Positions 1-12,374 of a stretch of DNA of 64,000 nucleotides are shown in pieces (within the stretch, counting starts at the first letter, position 1; every line of letters starts with the position of its first letter). The DNA is taken from assembly GCA_000320545.1 (NCBI GenBank), contig ADNK01001887.1, positions 28,348-92,347 on the forward strand, written 5' to 3'. This DNA comes from Bigelowiella natans CCMP2755. Its lineage: Eukaryota > Cercozoa > Chlorarachniophyceae. A program made the translations under genes and the position numbers. Below the pieces are notes generated by a model, which did not search any database, had not been told where the DNA came from, and saw only the letters and a list, made by a program, of their open reading frames with translations.

Positions 1-198
1 ATACAACGCATAGCCGCTCTGATCGATGCGCACTAGTCGCTCTGTCATAGTACACGCACATACACATCGATGTTAACACATGTACGACAGCAAACTAGCT
101 ATAGCTAGTCTCGAACGTTCTAGAAAACCATGCTAGCTAGCTATAGCATGCCCGCGCGCTGTTACATCTACGTGCCTAAGGTAGTGTGTGTACAGCAA

Positions 199-201
<3 letters not shown>

Positions 202-240
<39 letters not shown>

Positions 241-254
241 GTGTGTGTGTGTGT
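202..254. repeat. (CT)n followed by (GT)n microsatellite
   Basis: An uninterrupted CT array runs directly into a GT array just downstream of the LT-repeat gene's stop. It is one of many compound CT/GT arrays in this window. Confidence 0.95.
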
Positions 255-385
255 CGTGTGCTCGCGCATAACGCAGCGCATGCACGTGCAGTATGCAGTA
301 CGACTATCATCAATTTAGTCAATATTCATATCATTCCGTGCTTTCTGTTGATACGATGAAATGTGAACTCATCGCATCACCATTA

Positions 386-987
386 TCATTTTGCTTTGTT
401 CTCAGCCTCATCGGCTTTTTGGATTGCTGTCGTGTAATAGGTCCCGTAGTACTCCGAGTAGTACTCCGAGTAATACACAGAATAGTAGAGCTGGTAGTAC
501 CTGGTGAAAGGAAGCATGATCATAATGCTGAAGTCATATTAACGACGAGGACTAGAGGATGCTCTAAAGATGACCCAACGTGTATATATACGATCTCTCT
601 CAATTCTCACTGCAAAGATTAAGTTTAGAGCAAAAATGCATGCTTGCATGGCGATGTGTGTATTATTTTACATGTTTTCTGGTGACATCGAGCATTTAGA
701 ACATTGGCGTCCTTCCCAGTAGCACACCTTCCGGATAAAGCACCATCATCATCATCATCATCATCCTTCACCACCATGACGTCACCATCATCATCATCAT
801 CATCATCATCATCGTCATCGTTATAACCAAGATCACGGGAAGAATGTCGAAATATTCACGTCAAAAACCCACCTGGCACATGGCAGCCGCGGCAGGGCGA
901 CTAGCTTGGTGGTGGTATGTGAGCGTATGCGTTAGAGTCGGCACGATGGCCTGCGTGAGTGAGCGTGAAAGCCGAGCTGTCACTCCT

Positions 988-1021
<34 letters not shown>

Positions 1022-1925
1022 CCGCGACGATGGCGACAACAATATCATCATCATCACCATGTCAATCAAATCGATTCTTCTTCTTCTTCTTCTTCTTCTT
1101 CTTCTTCTTCCACATCTCTCAAAGGAATCGAGCGAGAGATGACGGTTGCTGTATCTATCTATACTCTATCTACAGCTCCTAGTCACTCACTGCTACTTCA
1201 TTCACCACCTATAGAAATAGTCCTTGCAAGTGTTGTACCAAGATGTGTTCCTGAGGAGGAAAAATGACTCAGCCCCACAGGAGGTGTCGCATCATCATCA
1301 ACCTACCTTTTGCTATACATGATGCATATTTGATGCTCTACTCTGCGATGACAACAGAGCATCATAAAGACTGGATTCGACTACTGGTGGTGGTGGTGAT
1401 GATGATGATGATGATGATGTTACCAAGATCCCTGGAGATACGATTCGTTAGGATTGGCGACAACGAACGCGATAACGGCTCAATAATGTCCCTCTGATTT
1501 TGATAGAATCGATGGCCACGATGATATGATTATGAAGGCGATGGAACGTCAAAGAAATAGCGCAAAAAAGAGTTGTTCTTTGCTAAGCAAGTTACGAAAC
1601 TCTGCTTCAAAATTCAAAAGTCACGCTATGAAATTGAATGACAAGTGATAAGACAAAAAAGGCATGGGTAGGATGTAACTAGATGAAGTAAGCACAACGC
1701 ACCGCGATATTCTCGGTGAGGTTCTTTTGGATCGATTTGGTGAGTTGTTTCGATAAGGGCTTGTAGATCAACTTTGGTAATTTCTGCTCAGCGATAACAT
1801 AAAACAAGTTTAACATCATCAAGGAGAACAAAATCACAGTGTCACACCGAGACCAAGTAATTGTAATGCTGCCTGTGTCAAAATCGAGCGATTCCTCTAT
1901 GCGCCTTCCCCCTCCTTTCTCTTTC

Positions 1926-1963
<38 letters not shown>

Positions 1964-3992
1964 TTTTTCTAGCAGTTGTCGCAGTACCTTCTTGATGTCT
2001 TTGGTGATTTTCGGCATTATGTGAGCTGCAATAGCTTGTGCGGAATCGTTGCCGATCTGAACATCAACGACATGGACAACAAAGACAAGAAAATGCACCA
2101 ATAGTCTTGAGTCTGATGGCCATAAATGCGCCACTATCACGCATAAAACGTATGCTTCAATTACGCTGGAAGAGAGACTCAAATCAATCCCTCCTCCACC
2201 GCAAGTTGCCGTTTTATCGAAACGAGTACAGGCAAAATGCTGATGACAACAACTGCCACTGCTACGACGACTACCACAACCCAGCGAAGTGAGTGAAGAA
2301 CACAAGAACTGTGATTTCGATGAAAGGAAGTTGTAAACTGCTAATGCTTACTACCTCTGCTATCCCAGCTCCGGTTATATAGTCAATGAATGTCCGAAGC
2401 ATATCCGTCGCCCAGAAATTCAATATCTAACCGGGTGGAGGGGGTGAGGGGGGATGATTTAGTGTCACCACATCACCACTTAGCTGGCTTTCGCGTGAAA
2501 ACTAACTAAATGAGTAACATTATTGATTCTTGCTGTTTGTAGTGTTGTTACCACGTCCGTCGCGGCACAGACGATAGGAGGATCAGCCCACAGAAAGATT
2601 GGATCTCGCAAAAGCGTAGATAATCCGCTCTCACTCTCCAGAAAGCTACTTCTCGAGGAAGAAGAAGGACCCGTTTTCTTTCGGTATTTGTGCTTCTTCT
2701 GGGCCTCTTCTTCTTCTTCCTCCTTATTAGAAGCTATGTTCCAAGAATACGAATCTGCTGTCGACCGTTTCTCCCCTTGTAAAGTCAAAATCTCACTTTC
2801 GGGGTGTGACTCGCTCAGTTTAGTAATTTTCAGGCTGGAATCCCTGGAAGTCTTGCTAATTGCATGGGAGCTGGCTGCTCCGTTATGGCGTCGTTGTTGC
2901 CGACTAAGGGCTGATGTTTGACTGAGAAAAAGAGTGCACGAACCTGCCTCGAGTGAGACGCGGAGCCGCTGCATATCTATTATTGTATCGTTGCTACTAC
3001 TACTACTACTGCTACTACTACTACTACTACTACTCGGATCTCTTCTACTGCTGGGTTTGTTAATGTTGTTGCTGCTGCTTCTTCTTCTCTCGTAGCTATT
3101 ATCATCCACATCGTGTTGATTGGAGGAGCCTTCTTCATCAGAGGAACAATCCTTCCCGATGCTAGCTAGAACGAGTCGGATATCGCTGCTCCTACTACTG
3201 CTTCTACCCCGAAAGGCAAAATTGTCGCCACCATCTAGGTTATGCTTCCGTTGATCTTCGGAGTTGTGAAGGCTGCCGGGTGCGGATTGGTGAAATCTTT
3301 TTGCTACTACTGCATGCAGCCAGGTTGGATACAACTGGCGAGGGTGATGGTAGACTTGATGATGTGGAGGATTAATCAAAGTCCACGAACAACCCCTTCT
3401 CTGCTGCTCTGATAACAATACTGACGGTCTTTGTAGAGGTATTTCCCTGTGACCATCTGGGAAAATAGCATCAAATTTGCATTTTTACACCGATGTTGAG
3501 GTACAAGTTTGCATTCACTTAACTGGGCATAAGTGCATATCCATGTGCAAAGAATTTTTACCGCATTCTAGCCTCCAGCCTTCCATCGTTGCGTTTCCAT
3601 CGTCTCTTCCACGAGTACTACTCTTGCTCTCATCTAGGGCGCGAAAATGCTCACTCATACCCCTCACCGCGCTTAAAGCCGATGTAGTGTTTGGGAACAT
3701 TACATCGAACACTGCTACTCTCGACACCACCCTATCACTCTGAGAAGTTGAAGGAGGAAGAGGAGGAAGAGGAGGAGGACGAAGAGGAATTAAGTCCGAA
3801 GTGTGCACAAAAACAGTGGCGATGTTTATTAGAAATTAAGATGACCGATCGTATTTTCCACCATCGATATTTAGCTTCCAATGCTCCACTGCCGTACTCC
3901 TCCTGTTCCACAGTTGTTAATGGCGCGGCTGCAAAAAGTCCCACACCCACCAGGGAGAGAAGAGCGCGGAAGCCATCGCTCTTCGGGCCCAT
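386..3992 (-). CDS. Secreted protein with LT/LTH repeats, CxxC pair and YYxx tail, function unknown
   Basis: I do not recognise a characterised homologue. Nine exons join in one frame (3992-3846, 3739-3562, 3456-2552, 2056-1988, 1783-1703, 1493-1424, 976-873, 727-672, 500-386), giving 574 residues with all phases agreeing. The ATG at 3992 opens a hydrophobic signal peptide (RALLSLVGVGLFAAAP), so the product probably enters the secretory route. The long third exon is low-complexity, rich in Ser, Asp and Glu, with a run of serines. Exons 4-7 encode an amphipathic region of recurring LT units (KQLTKSIQKNLTENI, then PTLTHTLTYHH). Exons 7-8 give CQVC-x6-CSKC, a possible metal or disulfide knuckle. 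The last exon carries six consecutive YYxx units, then a short charged end and TGA. The join from exon 3 to exon 4 is the least certain, and an unrecognised exon may lie between 2056 and 2552. The gene start faces the plastid fibrillin gene. A structural, wall or adhesive role is only a guess. Confidence 0.72.
740..812. repeat. (CAT)n trinucleotide arrays
   Basis: Two CAT/ATC arrays are separated by about 20 bases. They lie in the intron between the seventh and eighth coding exons of the LT-repeat gene. Confidence 0.9.
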
Positions 3993-4508
3993 TGATCTCG
4001 GTGAAGCAGTGGATTTGAAAATTTGAACACTGAATTTGTACAAATTTGGATGATTGGCATTGCGACAAGCTTTTGAAATGAATCCTTTGCATTTCAAGAC
4101 TGCGACAACCTTCACAACCCTAAAACATCAAAATGCTACGGCTGCAGCCAATCTCCACCACGAATTTCTTCGCAAATTTTGATAAAATAGTAGTCATTTT
4201 CATACCTGCGACAATGTCACAAGATATGTCTCAGCAGTCGAAGGGAACGTCTCTAATTGTTCACGTAGCCGGTGTCTCGATCACGTTGTCTGGTTCAATC
4301 CTAGGCCAGTAGGGTCAGTCCAATATGGTCAGAAATTTGAGCTGTATTTGACGTAAATATATCGATATTTTCTTTTTTTTGAGAGTCAAATTAGCGGTTT
4401 GCTTCTGTACACTATCCTCCTGTCTTCGATATTTTTCGTGAAAATATTGGATTACGTCGTTCACGTTCCCCGAATTACCCGTCCCCTCTGCCCACTCAAT
4501 AAGACAGA
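3993..4508. other. Divergent intergenic region
   Basis: This 516-base gap separates the starts of the minus-strand LT-repeat gene and the plus-strand fibrillin gene, so both promoters must lie here or in the 5' leaders. I see no repeat array and no convincing TATA element. The minus frame stays open upstream of the ATG at 3992 as far as about 4115, which probably reflects a 5' leader. Confidence 0.5.
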
Positions 4509-5929
4509 ATGATGAGAAAGGGCAGCAGCCTTTCGTTCCTAGCAACCATTGTGGTTGTTGCTTGCATCTGTAGTCTCGTCGTCGTTATCTGTGGCCAGCG
4601 CGACACCTCTCCCCGTGTTGGCACTTCTCTCATCAGGGCAAATGGCCTCCGGTATCGATTCTTTTTCTACCGTATTCTAGAGTTACCCCCCTTCACACCT
4701 GGGCACGTGATCAACATCTTTGAATGTCATCTTACTGTTCATTGTATAAAGAGAAAACACAGTCTACTGGCAACAGTCCTTGATCGTTTGTGTGTATGAA
4801 CTTTGCCATTTCTCAACCAACTAGCCAAAACCCGTGCACGACAGCACCACGATTCCAGAGCCTGAACTTTGCTACACCTCGGGGGGTGTTCCATCCTCGC
4901 GCCAGCATGGACGACGAGAATAGGGAGGCATACAAACAGGTTGTGGAAAAATGTTAACACGACGATATTCGACTTCTGCTGCAGCGCCCTCTGTACGGCT
5001 GTGGCACGCGAACCTCCACTACTGACAATTTAACCATATCCACCACCAATTCTCATCCTGCACGTTGAAACCGTTGCTTGATCCGACTGTTGGTCCTAAA
5101 TGGAACTACTATATGCTGACAGGTTGTCATGGAGTACGTCAAGGATGGGATTGCGTCTGAGTCGGTTGGCGCTTGGCGCAACGACATTAACGAGATGCTC
5201 TACCGGTAACTAGCACCATATTACAGCGGTTTAATTCGGACGATGGCTAGCCTCTTTTCCAACATGTTTACGAATTACCATTATATATAGTCTGGAGCCA
5301 CTGAATCCTACTGAAGAGCCAGCCTACTCCAAATTGCTTCAGGGTAAACTACTTGCAGCTCAAATATCGGTGCTGCTGTATGAACATAGAATTAGCACAG
5401 ACCTGGGATTTGCGACTGCGGGCACATCTAATAGTAGTAACGTGGGCATATTTTGAGACAAAATTTGTGTGTGTTGCATTTCCCCTCCTCCCTCCTTCAC
5501 TCTCATGCCCACCGCTGCCCTTGCGAACTTAATGTTGTTAGGCGAGTGGGAGTTCAAGTTTGCTGGAAGCATGGGACAGGGTAACATACAGGGCGATGAT
5601 GATCATAATAGGCGACTTAGAATCTTGAACAGAGCTTTTTATCGTCGTCATCGTTCTGCTTCTGAAACAACTGTTTGGTGAAGGACTTACACTGCTTTAT
5701 GATACTGAGTGCCATTTCTTCGTTTCTAGGAATTCTTGCCTCTCCGACCCGAGAAATTGCTCTCTTACTGTAAGATAAAATGGGTGGGGGAGGGACCAGA
5801 GTGAGGGGAAGATATTGAAAGAGAGAACTAGATGTGTCAATCGTAGCAAGCATCAACATACGTATGTGTTGCTGTACACTAATAAAAACAGAGAACGATG
5901 TATCCTATGCACACACAAACACACACAAT

Positions 5930-5968
<39 letters not shown>

Positions 5969-6744
5969 CTAAATACTTTTCCTTCTCCTCTTTACCTCTT
6001 CAAATAGCTACGCTGGGGGATATACGCCTGGTCGATTCGGGCTCGATGTTGCTAGTAGACTGCCAAATGTCGATAACACACCAACCATCCATCACACTTA
6101 CAATTTCGTCTCCATCATCCTCCTTCATGAGATGTGAGACAAATACGATTGGAATCATGGATATTTGCTATTTTGTTGTTTCTTCATCTTCATCTTCTTC
6201 ATCTTCTTCTTCTTCCTTTTCCCCAGTGCCTGTTTCCCAACGACGCCTATGATATATGACCAGAGCATGTGTGTTGATACTATAGAATGTGATTGACGTC
6301 AAGTCCGTCACCTTGAGCGTCACTGACCGTGCTCCTACTGGAAAGATCACGGCCAAGCTCGGACTCCCAGGTGGTGGCGATGACAGCACGCATAAATAAC
6401 ACATTTCACATCACATCGTTGGGGTTTGTATCATTGTAAAACAAAAGAGGGACACCAGGTCATGCGACATCGGCATCGATTCTGCTGGAGATCATCGGCT
6501 TGTTCATCGATGAAACAATAATCCCTCCGGGGAAAATCTGCATATGTTATTATCGTTGTTGTTGGTGTCGTATGTATTAATGAAAAAACTCCTCCTCCTC
6601 CTCCTCCTCCTCCTCCTCCTCCACCCCCCTCGGTTGTTACTACTATTTTTGCCATCAAAGGTAATCGGGAGGTAGAGCTAGGATTGACTACAAATCTTGA
6701 GCCAGAAAGCGATTTCACAATGTCGGAAACTTATCAGGTATATA

Positions 6745-6796
<52 letters not shown>

Positions 6797-7414
6797 GTGT
6801 GTGTGTGTGTGTGTAAGGGGAAAAGGGGCAGTGATCGATGAGCAGAATACCATAAACTACATGCATAAAATATGCACCACCAATTCACTCCCTTTCAATA
6901 TTCTGATCATCATCGTCATCATTATCATCATCATCATCCTCCTCCTCCTCAGGGCCTGAGTGCGGTAGGCCGCTCCTTTGAGCTTCCGAGCCAGCTGCAG
7001 AGCAAGCGTCGTTTTTACATTCGCTACCTTGATGATGATCTAATGGTGGTGAGGGACGACACAGGAGTAGCTGGTAGTACTGACTAGTATTGTAATAGCA
7101 TGGCCAGATATCACAACCAGTATTTGGACTTACCACTTAACTGTGCCTTATTTCTCACTTCGACTTCTCGCTTTTACTTTCAATCCTTCCTTTCTCCTTC
7201 CAACCTTTTCATCCTCCTCCTCCTCCTCCTTCACTTCCTCTTTGCGCGTGTAGACGTCCTTGTGAAGAAGCCCATTGAGACGATACCGGTTGAGCCAGCA
7301 GACGCTGCTGCAACAACCCCAGAGGAACCGGCCAAGGACACGATGATGACTTTTGACACGGAGGCGACAGCAGCAGCCTCAACGGACAAGAAGGAGGAGG
7401 AGGGTAGTGAATAA
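4509..7414 (+). CDS. Plastid lipid-associated protein (PAP/fibrillin family)
   Basis: Fibrillins are lipocalin-like proteins of plastoglobules and thylakoids that bind lipids or isoprenoids. Eleven exons join in frame (4509-4651, 4825-4939, 5123-5205, 5291-5343, 5542-5580, 5730-5769, 6008-6068, 6286-6370, 6661-6737, 6953-7073, 7254-7414), giving 325 residues. Residues 1-30 form a signal peptide (ATIVVVACICSLVVVICG). A presequence follows and then the PAP domain: LNPTEEPAYSKLLQGEWEF is the family's opening 'LNP...L.G.W' signature, followed by YAGGYTPGRFGLDVASR, and the end FYIRYLDDDLMVVRDDTG matches the family's usual 'R.VR...G' end. The tail is acidic and Thr-rich. The ATG at 4509 is chosen because it begins the signal peptide. 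One donor (6069) is GTC. Family assignment is by remembered motifs; plastid targeting is inferred from the signal peptide and the family. Confidence 0.83.
6745..6814. repeat. (TA)n then (GT)n microsatellite in fibrillin intron
   Basis: The array begins a few bases after the donor of exon 9 of the fibrillin gene, so it fills the 5' part of that intron. Confidence 0.95.
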
Positions 7415-8284
7415 GCTGCGAGAAAGAATAAGCACCGTACCCGACGATGCTACTCCAAAAGGAAAACGAAGCAAAAACTCTACTTCGATATCGAGCCGTT
7501 GCTTGAGCATTATTGTTGACATTTATATGCTTCATCCGCTGCAGCAGTCGAATCCTGCCCTCACGACATACTTGCTTACATGCACTAGGGGTGGGTATTT
7601 AACCGGCGGATGGCAGTAGCATTTTGTTACTTTCGTTAGTAGCTCTTGATTGCCTACCTTCCCTTCGATGTACGTATCGTAGCAACTGCCCTGCAAGTAT
7701 GTGCATGACTAAAATGTAATTACGACATAAATAACAAAGCTTTGAATCATTATAATATTAAGGCAGCTAAGAGACTATCCTAATGCAACTTGTGCAAGGC
7801 CCATTCTTGCTTTAAGCACAGCGTGCATGGCTATTCATGCTAGCATGTAGCTAAGATTTACACTTTTGTGATCTTGCAATCCGACACTGTCTAGATGTTG
7901 GCGAGCCGCGCGGCTATAATGCATTGCTATGCTTGCGCTATCATCGGATCATAAAATAAAAATATGTGTCCATCGTACATGCATATATAGACATGGCTAG
8001 ATGGGCCCATGAAAATTTGCATGTTTTGCTTTTGAGCGCAAACTATAGTATTCTCTGTGTATATACATACTTATAGACGAACGCATAATCCATGTCGCAA
8101 TCAGACTGGCATACCTAGACATATTTGGTTTCTTATGTTATAAATGACATTCAGCAGCGTTCTCAAACTACCATGCTGTGCCAGATATATATATGCTACC
8201 AGATGACACCATACAGCTGGCCACGCACATATTGCTACAAACTTTTTGTTGTTTTTCCTCTAATGAGATACCTGCTTATTTTCT
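7415..8284. other. Convergent intergenic region
   Basis: This gap lies between the stop codons of the fibrillin and GH81 genes and should hold both 3' UTRs. It is AT-leaning, with no long open frame that continues into a splice-consistent gene and no strong repeat array. Confidence 0.5.
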
Positions 8285-8996
8285 CTACGGGTATATTACT
8301 ACTGCTACTGCTAAATTACATGAGGTAAGTTTTAAGGGATGATGAGGGAAGGTTGGGGGAGGGGGGGGAGACGGGGAGGAGGCGTATGGGAATAGTGTTG
8401 TTGTAGTTGTTGTAGTAGTAGTAGTTGTTGTTGAAATGAACAGCTCTTGGCGGCCATTATCGTATGCTAATTCAGTGGTAATGGGAATCATCCTCCTCCA
8501 CCTCCTCATCATCCTCCTCCTTTCTTGGAACTATAACGTGCTCCTTTTTTTCCCTAGGGATTGTTACCGGGAGGAGGAGGAGGAGGAGGAGGGGGAGTTG
8601 CAGGTGCAGCATGTGCGGCTGGGGCTGCGGGAGCGGTACCAGCAGCACCAGGCACAGGAGGGACTGGAGGAGGTGTCGCACCAACCTGTACAGAGTATCA
8701 TCGTATGAACATCAATCATCATCAAGAAGAAGAAGAAGAAGAAGGAGAAGAAATCGCTCTTTTCTTAATAGGGATGAGAATAAGAAACAGATTCAAGGGG
8801 GATGGGTGGGAGGAATGAAATAAGCCGGGGGGGAGGGGGGGGGTGGGGGGGAAAGGCCACCGTGGGGTTGGGCGTAGGCTGCGGCGTTGGCTTCTGGAAC
8901 GGATTCGTGGCTGATGATGATGCGAAAGAAGAGAGGAAGTGAGTTTGTTAAAATAATGGGACTTCAATGATGCAGCATAACATGATTGGTGTAGTT

Positions 8997-9037
<41 letters not shown>

Positions 9038-9278
9038 CTTTTGCTGTCCTTCTCCCCCTTGCCCCTCCCCTTCCTCCTCCTCCTCCTCGTCGATCAACAT
9101 GGTATGGTTATCATTATGTATACACAGGCGGAGTAGAAGTAGTAGTAGGAGTACCCGATGCAATTCCATGACAACAAGGAATGGGGTTTTGCGTGCAGCA
9201 TCCACCAGGTATGGAGCAACAGCTGTCGAGTTGTAAATATAAATATATATATTCGTTACATGTGATGATGTGCTTGGC

Positions 9279-9311
<33 letters not shown>

Positions 9312-9911
9312 CATACAAACACGCAGTTGGCACCACCAAACGACTCGGTAACATAGCGACGACAACAAAAAAAAGATGCTGCTATGAAGGGATGATACGC
9401 GTTAAGTAAGCTAATCTAATGTGTGTGTGCAGGTGTATTGCTGTTGTTGATTAAATAATCACCTCCAAGGCGCCCCGTGGAAGTCGATCGAGCATAACGG
9501 CGCACTGCAGCATATCACATGACGCACATTCACGTTCTCAGCACACCATAAACAGGGAACAGCTGCTTGCGTGCAGTGAAAGCAGTCACCCCAACTAGCT
9601 ACAAGCTCCTACTTGACTACAATTGTTGGCCCTTGAGCTGCTATTTTTTTGCTGCTGTCCTTGCTGTTGTTACTATTAATATATTGTGTTTTATACTACC
9701 CCTGGCACTGCCAGCTTGCAGCGTTGAGCTTATCTTTCGGAGCGGGTATCTTGTCGCCGCCAGGCTGTGTCGCGGCGAACCTAATGATGATGAAGCAAAC
9801 AAACACAACAACCGTTAGATTTCAAGTAGTTGGTTGGTTCGGAATCAGCGGGGATAGCAAGAGCAGGAGAGGGAGGAGGAAGAAGACTGAATGAGGGGAG
9901 GAAGAAGAAAT

Positions 9912-9953
<42 letters not shown>

Positions 9954-10720
9954 GAGGGGGGAAATTAACTACTTAAACTACTTTTCCATTTTTCTCTTTC
10001 TTTTTCTGCTTATTACTTCTTCTCTCTACAGCTACTTACTGTTATTATTATTATTATAATTATTATTATTATTATTATTATTACCAAAGAGCATTGGTGA
10101 GGGAGAGACCATTGTCGAGCTCATCCACCTGCTGCACCTTCTCAAAGGCCTCCGTTGGGTTAAGAATAGCCAGAGCCATGTACACGAGCGATCTAACAGT
10201 ATAGGAGGAATTGATTCAGAGAGATGGATTTCAGCGGCAGTGATTGTTGTTTTTGTTGTTGTTGTTGTTGGTGGTGGTGCTGCCGTTAACGGCTTTTAAC
10301 TACTTCCATGCTTCCAATATGGGCGGATTGGCTCTTGTCAGCGACTTGGATAAAACCTGCGATGAGGAGAAGAGAAAGGGAAAGAGGGGAGGGGGGAGAG
10401 GGGAGGGAACGAAAGAAATAGAACTTAATACGGATCGTATACCTCGCTCAATGAATCAACGTACACTGCATCGAAGACACTATGACTCTACCCGCCACCA
10501 CAACAACAACAACACCAACTACTACTACTACTACAAGAAACTACTGCTACATGTCCTAGTGCTATTATCACTACCTCGTACTGCTGCTTGACGTATGCCT
10601 TTGGAAACAGCAGGTTGGTGGCGGGAGTGAAAGGCATCATATTGACACAGTGGATGTATTCGGGTAAGTCACCGAACCATGTGAAGTACGATGCCTAAAA
10701 CCATTATGTATAAACGTGTG

Positions 10721-10762
<42 letters not shown>

Positions 10763-11558
10763 GAAGAATGTGCGTGTGGGAACGACTAAAAGATACAAAT
10801 CCATGGCGCACATTACTCACCTTCGTTGAAGAGACGATTCCAACCATTTTATGCTGCTTGAAGTCCTCATTGTACACATGACTCCATGAAGGCATGTGCC
10901 AGTACCTCTGAGCAGCCTCCATCTCCATTCCCCAAAGCAACCGTCCCCACCCCTCGATGTTCCTGTCGCCCAGCGCCTTACCGAGAAGGGCGACGGAGTA
11001 GTACGCGTTCACCTAAGGGGGGAGGGATTGAGAGGGGAGAGGAGGAGGAGGAGGAAGGAATGAAGAAGAGTCGTAAATACATCGATTAGGTATAAGAAGA
11101 TCATGGTGACCTCCAAGAGTATATTCTAACCTCTAATATATGTATATATATATATATATATATATTTATTTATTTTAACAATATGTATGATATATTATGA
11201 AAGAGCGATATTTATTCGTGTGTAGGGTGCGCAGTGCGTCCACTAATTCTATACCGCTTCTGAAGAGGATTCCTGCGACTTGGAGTCGTCCATGACAAAC
11301 AGCCCTGATGCCCATGAATGGAAGTCCCAGAAATCCTACAGACATTTAATAATAATATGTATGTGAGTAAGGAGCGACAAAGAGAGGCGGATAATATACA
11401 CGATGGCACGAGAACAGCCCCGTTAGTTGGTTTTCGTCTTTTCCGAAGTTGCATTTAGTGACATCACTGCTTTCCTCGTGCTCACTTATAGTATTTTAAA
11501 TAGTAGTCCTCCTCCTCCTCCTCCTCCTCCTCCTTCTCTAGCGTATACTACCACTTCG

Positions 11559-11590
<32 letters not shown>

Positions 11591-11791
11591 GACTACTGCC
11601 ACTACTGCAAGGATAGGGATGACCTTGTGTCTCGCAACAGGAAACATAGGATCGCTGCCGCTGGCAGCAGTAGTAGCGAAGTTGTCGCTGAGAAGTAGAA
11701 CCAAATCAAACCGAACAACACTTGTGAATTGAGCCATTATTTCTTCATAGCGGAGGTATGTTCTTCGACGTATACTGCAAGAATGCTGCGA

Positions 11792-11826
<35 letters not shown>

Positions 11827-12199
11827 GTAGCGATAATGGAGCAGCACCTTAGCCCTGAAGTAGGATCGCTGGTACTAGCAGGGTGGGGGTTGGCGTAATC
11901 TGCTGCTATTTGGCGGATCTTGTCACCGTACTCGGAGTTGAAGTTCTTGTAGCTAGCAATGTAAAACCATTTGGGAGAAAGAGAAAGAGAGAGAATATGA
12001 TTTTCATGGCGAAGCCGACGTAGCTGCTACTTAGAGATATGAGTTATTGTCGTACTCGTATTTGATGAGAACTGCTGCAGCATAGATGAGGTAACCGTAC
12101 TGAAAATGGTGATCATTGTACCATCTGTATAAGAACGGGAGAGGGGTGGGGGGAACAATTGCAATTGTTGGATTATTGTCAGCTACATTCCATCCCCTC

Positions 12200-12237
<38 letters not shown>

Positions 12238-12337
12238 TATACATATACACACATCCATCCAACCTACTTCAGAAGGTGTGATTATTGTGATAACGAAGTA
12301 TATTTTTTCCTTTAGCATCATGGATCACCCATTCGTG

Positions 12338-12374
<37 letters not shown>

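Noticed and set aside
8561-8823. Plus-strand Gly/Ala-rich frame that resembles a glycine-rich protein
   Set aside because: The minus strand has a good acceptor at 8685 and donor at 8568 and continues in phase to the GH81 stop, reading as Pro/Ala-rich sequence. The plus frame has no partner exons.
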